The notes below the pieces were generated by a model. That model did no database searches. It was not told the origin of the DNA and worked only from the letters and a program-made list of their open reading frames with translations. A program made the position numbers and the translations under genes. 64,000 nucleotides of DNA from Maribacter polysiphoniae (GTDB lineage: Bacteria > Bacteroidota > Bacteroidia > Flavobacteriales > Flavobacteriaceae), in the NCBI RefSeq assembly GCF_003148665.1, contig NZ_QGGQ01000004.1:248001-312000 (forward strand). Direction: 5' to 3'. This document shows, piece after piece, positions 17,481 through 26,690 of this stretch. Numbering within the stretch: position 1 is the first letter of the stretch; the number at the start of each line of letters is the position of its first letter.

Positions 17481-19499
17481 CTAATCCAAAAAGCTATACT
17501 TTTTAGCATACATGAGCATTTGCTCTGCAAAAGTTTCTGGCTGGGTTACCTTTACATCCACAATTTCCCCAGCATCATTGGTCTCAGGAACCAATACCGG
17601 ATTTACAAAGCCACTGTATGGTGCCGATTTAAACTGTTTATTACGCTCCAACACCTGTGCGTGCAAGGCTTGGTCCACTTTTACACCATAACCTTCAACC
17701 AAATCCTGGGCGGCCTTAAAATCACCTTCGGATTTGATACGTTGCGCCTCACGTAACAACTCACCGAACAATTCACGAAGTTTTTTATAATCGTTGATGT
17801 TATAGTAGGTCTTACCATCTTTTTCAATCTTTTCGATGACATTATCGGCCTTTCCTTTTTCATAGACCCATGAAGAAACCCATTGTCTATTGACCATATG
17901 ATCTTCCTCGATATCATCACCGAGATTTATACGGACCAATTGGGTAATCAATCCATTTCTAATATAGCCATCATAAGCCGCTTTACCTACAGCTTCCCAA
18001 TCATCGACCAAACCTAGTTCCTGTAATTTGGGATCCATCAAATAATAGAGTCCGACCAAATCGGCCCTACCCTCTTCCATCGTTGATGCATAGTTCTTCA
18101 AGGTTTCCTTAGGTTGACCAACACCGGGGTTTATCAACCCTGAGGCATGGCCTATAACCTCATGTAACGCGGTATGCAGTTTATCGGCCAACTTACCATA
18201 TTGCTCTTCCAAGGCAATTTCTTCCTCATCGTAGGCAAATTCCTTTAATCGCCCACTTCCACCTGCATTGTTGTAGGCATCAATGATATTTCCCAAAGAA
18301 ACCGATTTACTACCATGTTCTTGTCTGATCCAGTTGTTATTGGGTAAATTCACACCAATAGGTGTACTTGGGGATGAATCCCCGGCCTCACCGGCTACAT
18401 TGATTGTTTTATAGGAAACCCCAACAACATCACTTTTTTTGTGTGACTCCATTAAAGGGGCGTTATCTTCGAACCATTGTGCATTCTCTGAGAGTACGGC
18501 CATTTGCTTTGACATTTCAAAATCCTTAACCTGAATAATACTCTCATAAGACCCCCTATACCCTTTAGGGTCATTGTACACTTCAATAAAGCCATTGATC
18601 CAATCGATATTGCCTTCGGTAGACGTTGCCCATGAAATACAATATTCATCCCAGGTATTCAAGTCACCGGTTTTATAATAATCGATAAGTAATCCTAAGG
18701 TTTTTGCCTGTTTTTCATTCTCTGCAACACCTTTGGCCTTTTCAAGCCATTTTATGACCTCATCAATGGCACTACCATAAAGTCCCCCTGATTTCCATAC
18801 CTTTTCAACAACCTTTCCATTTTCACGCACCAAAGTGGAGTTTAACCCTGCCTCAATTGGTCTACCCTTAGGCCCTTTGTATGCAGTTTTATAAAAAGCA
18901 TCGACATCGGCATCCGTGATTGTTGGTCCATAGAAATTTACGGCGGAAGAAGCTATGTTATCAACCCCTTTTTTCTTATTGACTTTTTTCGCATCCTTAT
19001 CATTAAAGATAACCTCAAAGGCCTCTCCTTCCAATTTGGTATCTGTTTCCTTCAATAAAAAGGTAAGGTAGTCGGACTTAAAACCTGGCTTTAGTTTATC
19101 GTTGGAATAATGATGATGGATTCCGTTGGAAAACCATACCCTTTTCAAGTATTCCTCAAAAGCCATCCAATCTTTGGTGGTTTTATCACCACCGTAGTTC
19201 GTGTAAATATTCTCTAAGGCATCCCTTATTTCAAGGTTGTGTCTGTAATTCTGGTCCCACATGATATCCCGGCCGGCCAATCCTGCTTGGGTCATGTAAT
19301 ACACCAATTGTTTTTCTTTTAAGCTCAATTCATCGAACCCGGGAATTTGGTAACGCAATATTTTTACATCGGCAAATTCATCCGCTAGATAATCAAACTT
19401 CTTTTCAACCTTAACGGTCGGTGTTTCATCCACCTTATCCTTGCAAGACCCAAGAATCCCCACTAAAAGGAATCCCAATAAAATATGTTTTAATTTCAT
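17481..19499 (-). CDS. Dipeptidyl-peptidase III (M49) lipoprotein
   Basis: 672 residues, close to the size of Bacteroides DPP III. The lipoprotein signal has its Cys at 19 (VGILGSC), followed by an acidic/lysine segment. The M49 zinc site is complete: HEVIGH (residues 446-451) gives both His ligands and the catalytic Glu447, and EEGRAD (475-480) gives Glu476 as third ligand. The usual Cys of EECRAE is Gly here. The enzyme releases dipeptides from oligopeptide N-termini. The lipid anchor suggests action in the periplasm or at the surface rather than in the cytosol. It may work with the convergent subtilase in peptide use, which is inferred from position only. Confidence 0.93.
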   Translation of the reverse strand: MKLKHILLGFLLVGILGSCKDKVDETPTVKVEKKFDYLADEFADVKILRYQIPGFDELSLKEKQLVYYMTQAGLAGRDIMWDQNYRHNLEIRDALENIYTNYGGDKTTKDWMAFEEYLKRVWFSNGIHHHYSNDKLKPGFKSDYLTFLLKETDTKLEGEAFEVIFNDKDAKKVNKKKGVDNIASSAVNFYGPTITDADVDAFYKTAYKGPKGRPIEAGLNSTLVRENGKVVEKVWKSGGLYGSAIDEVIKWLEKAKGVAENEKQAKTLGLLIDYYKTGDLNTWDEYCISWATSTEGNIDWINGFIEVYNDPKGYRGSYESIIQVKDFEMSKQMAVLSENAQWFEDNAPLMESHKKSDVVGVSYKTINVAGEAGDSSPSTPIGVNLPNNNWIRQEHGSKSVSLGNIIDAYNNAGGSGRLKEFAYDEEEIALEEQYGKLADKLHTALHEVIGHASGLINPGVGQPKETLKNYASTMEEGRADLVGLYYLMDPKLQELGLVDDWEAVGKAAYDGYIRNGLITQLVRINLGDDIEEDHMVNRQWVSSWVYEKGKADNVIEKIEKDGKTYYNINDYKKLRELFGELLREAQRIKSEGDFKAAQDLVEGYGVKVDQALHAQVLERNKQFKSAPYSGFVNPVLVPETNDAGEIVDVKVTQPETFAEQMLMYAKKYSFLD

Positions 19500-19704
19500 G
19501 CTATATGTTGTTTATAATAAGGCCACAAATTTAACAAAACATCCGCTAAATGTTCCGTTTATACACATTAAATACCTTGCGAAAAAAAGCCAATCCAAAT
19601 CGCCTTTGAACACCTATCGTTTTAATGCCAAAATCATGGAAAAATAAATGAATTAATAGTTAAATTTACTAGTCAAAAACTCAACCAATATTAGATTACA
19701 ATCA

Positions 19705-22281
19705 ATGAAAAAATCCTTATCCCTTCTCGTATTATTTTTTACCCAGTTAAATTTCTTTGCCCAGAACACGGCATACCCTTTTCAAGATGCAACGTTGGAC
19801 CCCAATTCTCGTGCGCAGGATATAGTCGATCGATTGACATTGGATGAAAAGATAAGCCAAATGCAGGATGTTGCCCCAGCCATAGCGCGTTTGGGAATAC
19901 CGGAATACAATTGGTGGAATGAGTGTTTGCACGGTGTAGCCCGTGCCGGTGCAGCGACTTCATTTCCCCAAGCCATAGGCATGGCGGCCACATGGAATCC
20001 TGAACTGATCAATGAAGTAGCCGATATTATCAGTACAGAGGCCAGGGCCAAATTCAACCGAAGTATAAAACTAGGACAACGGAATCGCTACCAAGGACTT
20101 ACCATGTGGTCGCCAAACATAAATATATTCAGGGACCCACGTTGGGGTCGGGGTCAGGAAACCTATGGTGAGGACCCCTATCTCACGTCAAGATTGGGGG
20201 TTGCCTTTATCAAGGGACTACAAGGAAATGATCCTGACTATTTTAAGGTAATAGCCACTGCCAAACACTTTGCTGTACATAGCGGGCCTGAATACAACAG
20301 GCACCATTTTGACGCCTACACCGATGCCAAAGATTTATGGGAGACCTATTTACCAGCATTCAAAGCTGCCGTTTTGGAAGGGAAATCATACTCCGTTATG
20401 TCTGCCTATAACCGTTATCTAGGGGAATCCGCTACGGCCAGTACGTTGCTTTTACAGGATATCCTAAGGAAGCAATGGGGATTTAATGGATATGTCGTTT
20501 CCGACTGTGGTGCGGTCGAAGACATTTACCTACGCCATAAAATCGTGGAGACCGCAGAAGAAGCCTCTGCCCTAGCCGTACAATCAGGGTGTGACCTCAA
20601 TTGTGGGTCAACATACGCCCATTTGAAAAAGGCTGTGGAGACAGGATTGATCACTGAAGAAGAAATCGATATTTCGGTCAAAAGATTATTCCTGGCCAGA
20701 ATAAAATTAGGGTTGTTGAATGCCGCTGATAAAATGCCATTTTCAACGATTCCGGAAACCGTGATCGAATCGGAAAGCAACCAAAAATTAGCCCTGCAAA
20801 CAGCTAGGGAATCCATGGTTCTCTTAAAGAATGAAAATAAGACGCTTCCCATTTCAAAAAAAATAAAGACCATAACGGTTGTTGGCCCCAATGCCAATGA
20901 CAAACAGTTTTTACTTGGTAATTATTTTGGCACTCCGACCAATCGTACCACAATCTTGGAGGGCATCCGTGAAAAAGTATCGAAAAAAACGAAAGTCCAT
21001 TATTTCAAGGGAACAAACCTTACCGACAACGAACCCATATTCGATATTATTGGTGCTGATTATTTTAAAGGGGCCATAAAAACGGAGTATTATGACAACC
21101 CTGATTTAGAGGGCAACCCTGTTGCCGTACAACAAGAAGACCATATTGATTTTGAATGGGGAGGGGCCGCCCCTATTGACCTTCTAACCCCAGGTAAATT
21201 CGCTATACGTTACACAGGAACACTAAAACCCGATATTAATGGTGATGTATCCTTTAGCATCCATGAGAGTGGTGGGTCATACCGTTTACTAATCGATGGC
21301 CATGAAATGGCAACAGGCAACAGTGGGAAAGAAGACACCCCAAAAACCATACAATTCCCTGTCAAAAAAAATAAGGACTACCGATTTGTATTGGAGTACA
21401 AATGTACCAACCCCTGGATTTCTGCCATTCAATTCTCATGGAACAAAGAGCATCTACAGGGCAAAGACCAAATGATCAAAAGTGTAAAAGAAAGTGACAT
21501 TGTCATCTATGTAGGTGGTATTACGGCTAGATTGGAAGGCGAGGAAATGCCAATAGCCATCGAAGGTTTTTCAAAAGGGGATCGAACAAATTTAAAAATG
21601 CCCGCTGCCCAGCAAGATTTACTCAAAGAGCTCTACGCCTTGGGGAAACCAATCGTATTCGTGTTGACCAGTGGAAGTGCCATGGCGATAAATTGGGAAC
21701 AAGAACACTTACCAGCCATAGTAAGCGCATGGTATCCCGGCCAAGCTGGCGGTAGTGCCGTGGCCGACATTCTTTTCGGTGATTATAATCCGTCAGGAAA
21801 ATTACCGATAACCTTCTATAAATCCGTAAAAGACCTGCCTCCTTTCGAAGATTACCATATGAAAGGGCGTACTTATCGCTATTTTGATGGTGAAGTGCTA
21901 TACCCATTTGGATATGGGCTGAGCTACACCCATTTCTCGTATTCCAAACCGATTTTAGAAAAAGCAACCATGGGCAAGGACGAAAAGAATAAAATCAGTT
22001 TTACCATTACCAATGATGGGGAATACGATGGGGAAACCGTTGCCCAAGTTTATATCAGTGACAAGGAAGCCAGTGTAAGCAAACCTTTGAAATCATTACG
22101 AAAGTTCAAAAAAATAGAATTGGCCAAAGGGGAATCAAAAACAATTGAATTTGAGATTTCCGCTGAGGACCTTTCAATCTTTGATTCTAAAGGACAGAGT
22201 TTCGTCGAACCTGGGAAATTTGAGGTTTATGTGGGTGAACATTCCGCTTCTGAAAACAAGACAACCCTTACCGTGAAGTGA
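19705..22281 (+). CDS. Secreted GH3 beta-glucosidase/beta-xylosidase with PA14 insert
   Basis: 858 residues with a signal peptide (MKKSLSLLVLFFTQLNFFAQ). GH3 N-terminal barrel: substrate residues in TAKHFAVHSGPE and NRHHFDAY near 195-210, and the nucleophile Asp267 in YVVSDCGAVEDI. The SDCGA form is the one usual in xylosidase-like GH3 enzymes. The second GH3 domain is interrupted by a PA14 domain at about residues 450-580 (sugar-binding), and a fibronectin III-like domain closes the protein. It would remove terminal beta-linked glucose or xylose from oligosaccharides outside the inner membrane. The exact specificity is open. It is convergent with the GH15 gene. Confidence 0.92.
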   Translation: MKKSLSLLVLFFTQLNFFAQNTAYPFQDATLDPNSRAQDIVDRLTLDEKISQMQDVAPAIARLGIPEYNWWNECLHGVARAGAATSFPQAIGMAATWNPELINEVADIISTEARAKFNRSIKLGQRNRYQGLTMWSPNINIFRDPRWGRGQETYGEDPYLTSRLGVAFIKGLQGNDPDYFKVIATAKHFAVHSGPEYNRHHFDAYTDAKDLWETYLPAFKAAVLEGKSYSVMSAYNRYLGESATASTLLLQDILRKQWGFNGYVVSDCGAVEDIYLRHKIVETAEEASALAVQSGCDLNCGSTYAHLKKAVETGLITEEEIDISVKRLFLARIKLGLLNAADKMPFSTIPETVIESESNQKLALQTARESMVLLKNENKTLPISKKIKTITVVGPNANDKQFLLGNYFGTPTNRTTILEGIREKVSKKTKVHYFKGTNLTDNEPIFDIIGADYFKGAIKTEYYDNPDLEGNPVAVQQEDHIDFEWGGAAPIDLLTPGKFAIRYTGTLKPDINGDVSFSIHESGGSYRLLIDGHEMATGNSGKEDTPKTIQFPVKKNKDYRFVLEYKCTNPWISAIQFSWNKEHLQGKDQMIKSVKESDIVIYVGGITARLEGEEMPIAIEGFSKGDRTNLKMPAAQQDLLKELYALGKPIVFVLTSGSAMAINWEQEHLPAIVSAWYPGQAGGSAVADILFGDYNPSGKLPITFYKSVKDLPPFEDYHMKGRTYRYFDGEVLYPFGYGLSYTHFSYSKPILEKATMGKDEKNKISFTITNDGEYDGETVAQVYISDKEASVSKPLKSLRKFKKIELAKGESKTIEFEISAEDLSIFDSKGQSFVEPGKFEVYVGEHSASENKTTLTVK

Positions 22282-22315
22282 GTTCTTATGGGCGACCAAC
22301 CTTTTTAAAATAGGA

Positions 22316-22442
22316 GGATATGGTCCGGGGATTGAAGTAAGTCAATGGTTGGGACATACTGGTAGACGAATACGCCTACTGGTATGTCCCAATCAAATTT
22401 ATAGGCATCTACTACCGATGCACTTCAATCGATAACCATACC
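22316..22442. repeat. Multi-branched inverted-repeat structure between convergent genes
   Basis: Outer stem: TATGGT (22319-22324) with ACCATA (22435-22440), and GATTGAAGT (22330-22338) with ACTTCAATC (22422-22430). Inside it a 17-bp hairpin forms between 22349-22365 and 22376-22392, with two G-U pairs and no mismatch, and a second small hairpin forms between GCATC (22405-22409) and GATGC (22417-22421). Together these form a three-way junction. There is no T-run, so it is not a standard terminator. No gene is seen in the spacer. Confidence 0.7.
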
Positions 22443-22474
22443 CCAAAAAGGATTCAGTCCAGCTGATGAACAAA

Positions 22475-24277
22475 TCAATCCCTCATTGACTCCAAGATAC
22501 GCTCTTCGGTATCTTTGGTCGAGAAGTTGACAGCACACTCTATCAAGGCCAGGTGGGAATAGGCTTGCGGGAAATTACCCAACAATCTTTTGGTCTTAAA
22601 ATCAATATCCTCACTAAACAATCCTAAATGATTACTATAACTTAAAAGCTTTTCAAAATGCTCCCTTGCTTTTTCTACCTCCCCTATTTTAAAGAGGCTG
22701 TTTATATACCAAAAAGTACAGATCGTGAACGATGATGAAGGCAAACCAAAATCATCTTCATTTTTATATCGGTATAGCAACCCATCATTACTAAGGTCTT
22801 TCCCAATGGCTTTTACGGTACTGACATATTTAGGATGCTTAGCCTCTATAAATCCATAGGATTCCATCAACAGTACCGATGCATCCAAATGCGAAGAACC
22901 ATACGATTGGGTAAAGGCATTTACCTCCCCGTTCCATGCATTTTCATAAATATCGGCTTTGATCTCCTTTTCCAAAAGAAGCCATTTTTCCAATTTTCCA
23001 GTCTTTTTCAATATTCTAGCTACCTTGACCGCCCGATCAATGGCTACCCAACAGAGCACCTTGGAAAATGTAAAATGTCGATCCTCTGTACGGAACTCCC
23101 AAATACCCTTATCGCGTTCTTTCCAATGCCGGGAAACAATCCAAACGATACCTTTGGTTATACCCCATAATTCCTCGCCATTCTCAATATCGGTATTGAA
23201 CTTTACCAATTGGGCGTGTATGACATCCATTAGAATACCATAAATGTCATTCTGTTTTTGTTCATAAGCGGCATTCCCAATTCGGACGGGCTTTGAACCT
23301 TTATAGCCACTAAGGTGGTCCAAGGTCTCCTCGGTCAGTTCCTTTTCTTTATTGATACCGTACATGATCTGGAGTTTTTCATCCTTATCGGGCATTAGAT
23401 CGATGATGAATTGCAGATATCGCCTTGCGACGTTCTTATGGCCAAGTCCCCCCATGACCTTTATCACCATTGAGGCATCCCTTATCCAACAAAAGCGGTA
23501 ATCCCAGTTTCTCACCTCCCCTATGGTTTCCGGCAAGGATGTAGTAGCAGCAGCCAAGACGGCACCCGTCTTATCATAGCTCAATAATTTAAGGGTAATG
23601 GCACTACGGGCGATTTCCTGGTTGTATTTTTTATAGGTCGGGGTTTTATTGGTCCAATTCAACCAATAGACCTTGGTCCTTTCCAAGTCCAAATATATTT
23701 TTCGGGTTGTGGGCTGCAAAATCTTTTCATTATAGCCCATCAAGAAATAACCGTTTTTCGTCACCTCGATTTCCTGGCCTTCCAAAACAGCGTTCTTGTT
23801 GAAGGATGTATAAAGGAAAACGGTATCGAATTTTACGGTTTTGGTTAAACTGACTATAAAATCATCCTTAACATAGGTTTCAGTCTCTCCTTGTGCGTAT
23901 TCCAATTTGGGATCGTACAATACCCTAAAAACAGGTTTTCCTTTTATATGCTTAACATACCTCACCAATTCCGGTGGGGCGTGGTACTTACCTTTCTCAT
24001 CGTGGTAACGAGGCATAAAATCATGGATCTCAAAAACATTCCCTTTGTTGGAAAACCTCGTGATCAAGACAGCCGTATTCTTCTTATACCGTTGTTTTAC
24101 GGTATATTTATCCGAAACCTGTATCTCAAAACTCCCTCCAATCCTTTCGTCCAATATTTTGGCAAAGACCGATGATGAATCGAACTCAGGTAAACAGCAC
24201 CATTCAATGGCCCCTGTTTTCGATATTAGGGCTGCACTCCTACAATTTCCGATAATTCCGTAATCCAGATTGTCCAT
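22475..24277 (-). CDS. GH15-family glycoside hydrolase (glucoamylase/trehalase type)
   Basis: 600 residues with no signal peptide, hence cytoplasmic. It begins with the N-terminal beta-sandwich typical of bacterial GH15 proteins (YGIIGNCRSAALISKTGAIEW), followed by an (alpha/alpha)6 barrel with RNWDYRFCWIRDASMV near residues 257-272 and a C-terminal block ending LGNFPQAYSHLALIECAV. Bacterial GH15 members include glucoamylases, glucodextranases and trehalases. The divergent neighbour, 103 bp away, makes trehalose, so a trehalose-cleaving role is plausible but not proven. Confidence 0.87.
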   Translation of the reverse strand: MDNLDYGIIGNCRSAALISKTGAIEWCCLPEFDSSSVFAKILDERIGGSFEIQVSDKYTVKQRYKKNTAVLITRFSNKGNVFEIHDFMPRYHDEKGKYHAPPELVRYVKHIKGKPVFRVLYDPKLEYAQGETETYVKDDFIVSLTKTVKFDTVFLYTSFNKNAVLEGQEIEVTKNGYFLMGYNEKILQPTTRKIYLDLERTKVYWLNWTNKTPTYKKYNQEIARSAITLKLLSYDKTGAVLAAATTSLPETIGEVRNWDYRFCWIRDASMVIKVMGGLGHKNVARRYLQFIIDLMPDKDEKLQIMYGINKEKELTEETLDHLSGYKGSKPVRIGNAAYEQKQNDIYGILMDVIHAQLVKFNTDIENGEELWGITKGIVWIVSRHWKERDKGIWEFRTEDRHFTFSKVLCWVAIDRAVKVARILKKTGKLEKWLLLEKEIKADIYENAWNGEVNAFTQSYGSSHLDASVLLMESYGFIEAKHPKYVSTVKAIGKDLSNDGLLYRYKNEDDFGLPSSSFTICTFWYINSLFKIGEVEKAREHFEKLLSYSNHLGLFSEDIDFKTKRLLGNFPQAYSHLALIECAVNFSTKDTEERILESMRD

Positions 24278-24380
24278 ATTTTAAATATCCTCTAAAAGAC
24301 CTTTATTAGTTGGTTTTGCCACGCAATTTGACGAAATTTATACAAACAAAAGACAAAACACTTTAAAAAAAATCCACTTT

Positions 24381-26588
24381 ATGGGAAAAACTATCATAAT
24401 CTCAAATAGACTACCTGTACAATTACAAATTAGCAATGGAGGCATCTCTGCAATACCAAGTGTAGGGGGATTAGCTACGGGTATGAAATCTGTACATTCG
24501 GGCAGCGATAGTATTTGGATTGGCTGGAGCGGTTTGACCGATGAAGAGATCCCTAAGAAATTAGCCCCGAAAATAGATCAGGCCCTAGCCGAACATGGAT
24601 CAGCAAAAGTAAATCTGACAGCTAAGGAGGTAGATGGGTTTTACTATGGCTTTAGCAACAGGACCATATGGCCCTTGTTCCATTATTTCCTGGAATATTC
24701 CGAGTTTGAACTGGAAAGCTGGAATGTCTACAAGGCTGTCAACCAAAAATTCGCCGATGCCATTCTGGAAAAAGCAGAAGATGACGATATTGTTTGGGTA
24801 CATGACTACCAATTGATGTTGGTTCCGCAGATGGTACGTGAAAAACGTCCCGATATTTCCATAGGGTTCTTTTTACATATCCCATTTCCTTCCTTTGAGA
24901 TCTTTAGGACCCTACCTTGGCGGGAAGAAGTGCTGGAAGGACTATTGGGTGCCGATTTAATTGGTTTCCACACCTATGATTACGAGCGCCATTTTTTAAG
25001 TTCGGTACGACGGTTATTGGGGCTAGAAGTGAGTTTCAATGATATTTATCTAAACGATAGGATCATTAAGGTTGATTCTTTCCCCATGGGGATCGATTAT
25101 AAGAAATTCAGCGAAGCCGCCAAGGAACACGAAAAGAACACTACGGCCCAACAATCCGAACTGCAACAACGCCTGAACAACCATAAACGCTCTACCCCCG
25201 ATGCCAAGCTAATACTCTCCATTGACCGATTGGACTATTCCAAAGGCATCGCCAAGCGACTAAATGCTTTTGAGTATTTCTTGAACAAATTTCCACAATA
25301 CAAAGAAAAGGTAAGGCTTATAATTTTAGCCGTGCCCTCCCGATCCAACGTACCCCAATACCAATTATTGAAGAAGGAGGTAGATGAACTGATAGGACGC
25401 ATCAATGGTGATTTCTCTACGGTTAGCTGGACGCCCATTTGGTATTTCTATCGTTCTGTACCCTTTGAAAACCTGATAGACCTCTATACTTCAAGTGATA
25501 TTGCATGGCTCACCCCGCTCAGGGATGGAATGAATCTGGTTGCCAAGGAATATATCGCCACCAGAACCGATAAGACAGGTGTGCTTATCTTAAGTGAAAT
25601 GGCAGGATCGGCCAATGAGATGAATGAATCGCTCTTGGTCAACCCCAATAATTTTGAACAAACTGCAAATGCTATTTATGAAGCCATAAATATGCCTATT
25701 GAAGAACAAAAAGCACGAAATACAGAATTGCAAAAACGCTTGGAACGCTATAACGTAGAAAGATGGGCAAATGATTTTATGTCTTCCTTGAAAGAACAGA
25801 AGGAAAGGGATGCTGCCAATATTTCCAAACGATTGACCGAACATCGTTTGAGTGCTGTTTTGGATGATTTTAAGAAGGCTAAGAAAAGAATGCTTTTCTT
25901 GGATTACGACGGCACCCTCTCCGGATTTCATGTTGATCCCCAAAAAGCAGGTCCCGATGAAGAACTTTACGCCCTTTTGGATGCCTTGAATGCTTTAAAA
26001 GACACAGAAGTATATTTAGTCAGTGGGCGGGACAAGGAGACATTCACCAAATGGTTCCTACCCAAAAAATACAACATGATTGTTGAGCACGGGGTATGGA
26101 TTTCCCAAAATGGGGAGGACTTTAGAATGCTCGAAAATGTAAAAAACGACTGGATGGAAAAAATTCGTCCCGTATTGGAATCGTTCGTAGATCGTACACC
26201 AGGTAGTTTTATTGAAGAAAAAAACTACTCCCTAGCATGGCACTACCGAAAAACCGATCCCGATTTCGGCAATCTAAGGGCCAATGAACTCAATACCGTT
26301 TTGACCAGTTTGATCGCCAATGATGATTTAAGTATATTGAACGGCAATAAGGTCATGGAAATAAAAAGTAGCAATGTAAACAAAGGTCGTGCAACAATGC
26401 GCGTTTTGGGAGAAGGTGATTATGATTTTGTATTTGCAATTGGTGATGATTGGACCGATGAATTCATGTTCCAGGAACTTCCTGAGCGTACGGTAACCGT
26501 TAAGGTAGGAAGACAAAAAACCCATGCCAAATACTTTATCGATGATATAAAATACGTTCGCAATGTGTTGAAGCGATTTGCCGAATAA
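24381..26588 (+). CDS. otsAB: Fused trehalose-6-phosphate synthase / phosphatase
   Basis: 735 residues combining both steps of trehalose synthesis. Residues ~1-480 are a GT20 synthase (UDP- or ADP-glucose plus glucose-6-phosphate): the N-terminal ISNRLPVQL and glycine-rich GGLATGM, then HDYQLMLVPQMVREKRPD, LSIDRLDYSKGIAKRL, and DGMNLVAKEYIA near 380. Residues ~500-735 are a HAD-type phosphatase with DYDGT (508-512; nucleophile Asp508, acid/base Asp510) and GDDWTDEFMF as the metal-binding motif. The divergent GH15 gene suggests paired synthesis and turnover of trehalose for osmotic or stress protection. Confidence 0.95.
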   Translation: MGKTIIISNRLPVQLQISNGGISAIPSVGGLATGMKSVHSGSDSIWIGWSGLTDEEIPKKLAPKIDQALAEHGSAKVNLTAKEVDGFYYGFSNRTIWPLFHYFLEYSEFELESWNVYKAVNQKFADAILEKAEDDDIVWVHDYQLMLVPQMVREKRPDISIGFFLHIPFPSFEIFRTLPWREEVLEGLLGADLIGFHTYDYERHFLSSVRRLLGLEVSFNDIYLNDRIIKVDSFPMGIDYKKFSEAAKEHEKNTTAQQSELQQRLNNHKRSTPDAKLILSIDRLDYSKGIAKRLNAFEYFLNKFPQYKEKVRLIILAVPSRSNVPQYQLLKKEVDELIGRINGDFSTVSWTPIWYFYRSVPFENLIDLYTSSDIAWLTPLRDGMNLVAKEYIATRTDKTGVLILSEMAGSANEMNESLLVNPNNFEQTANAIYEAINMPIEEQKARNTELQKRLERYNVERWANDFMSSLKEQKERDAANISKRLTEHRLSAVLDDFKKAKKRMLFLDYDGTLSGFHVDPQKAGPDEELYALLDALNALKDTEVYLVSGRDKETFTKWFLPKKYNMIVEHGVWISQNGEDFRMLENVKNDWMEKIRPVLESFVDRTPGSFIEEKNYSLAWHYRKTDPDFGNLRANELNTVLTSLIANDDLSILNGNKVMEIKSSNVNKGRATMRVLGEGDYDFVFAIGDDWTDEFMFQELPERTVTVKVGRQKTHAKYFIDDIKYVRNVLKRFAE

Positions 26589-26690
26589 AGAAATAGGATG
26601 TAAACAAAAGGGGGCTTATTACATGTTAATGGCCCTCTATTGTTCGCCAAATAGCGTTGATATCCATTAAAAACACCAAACTTGATTCTG

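Noticed and set aside
19441-19647. Plus-strand frame across the DPP III start and its upstream region
   Set aside because: Antisense to the lipoprotein signal of DPP III, with no start context; treated as a shadow.
26589-26690. Possible terminator GGGGGC/GCCCTC between otsAB and the M28 gene
   Set aside because: Stem is short with a mismatch, the loop long, and no T-run follows; not enough to call.
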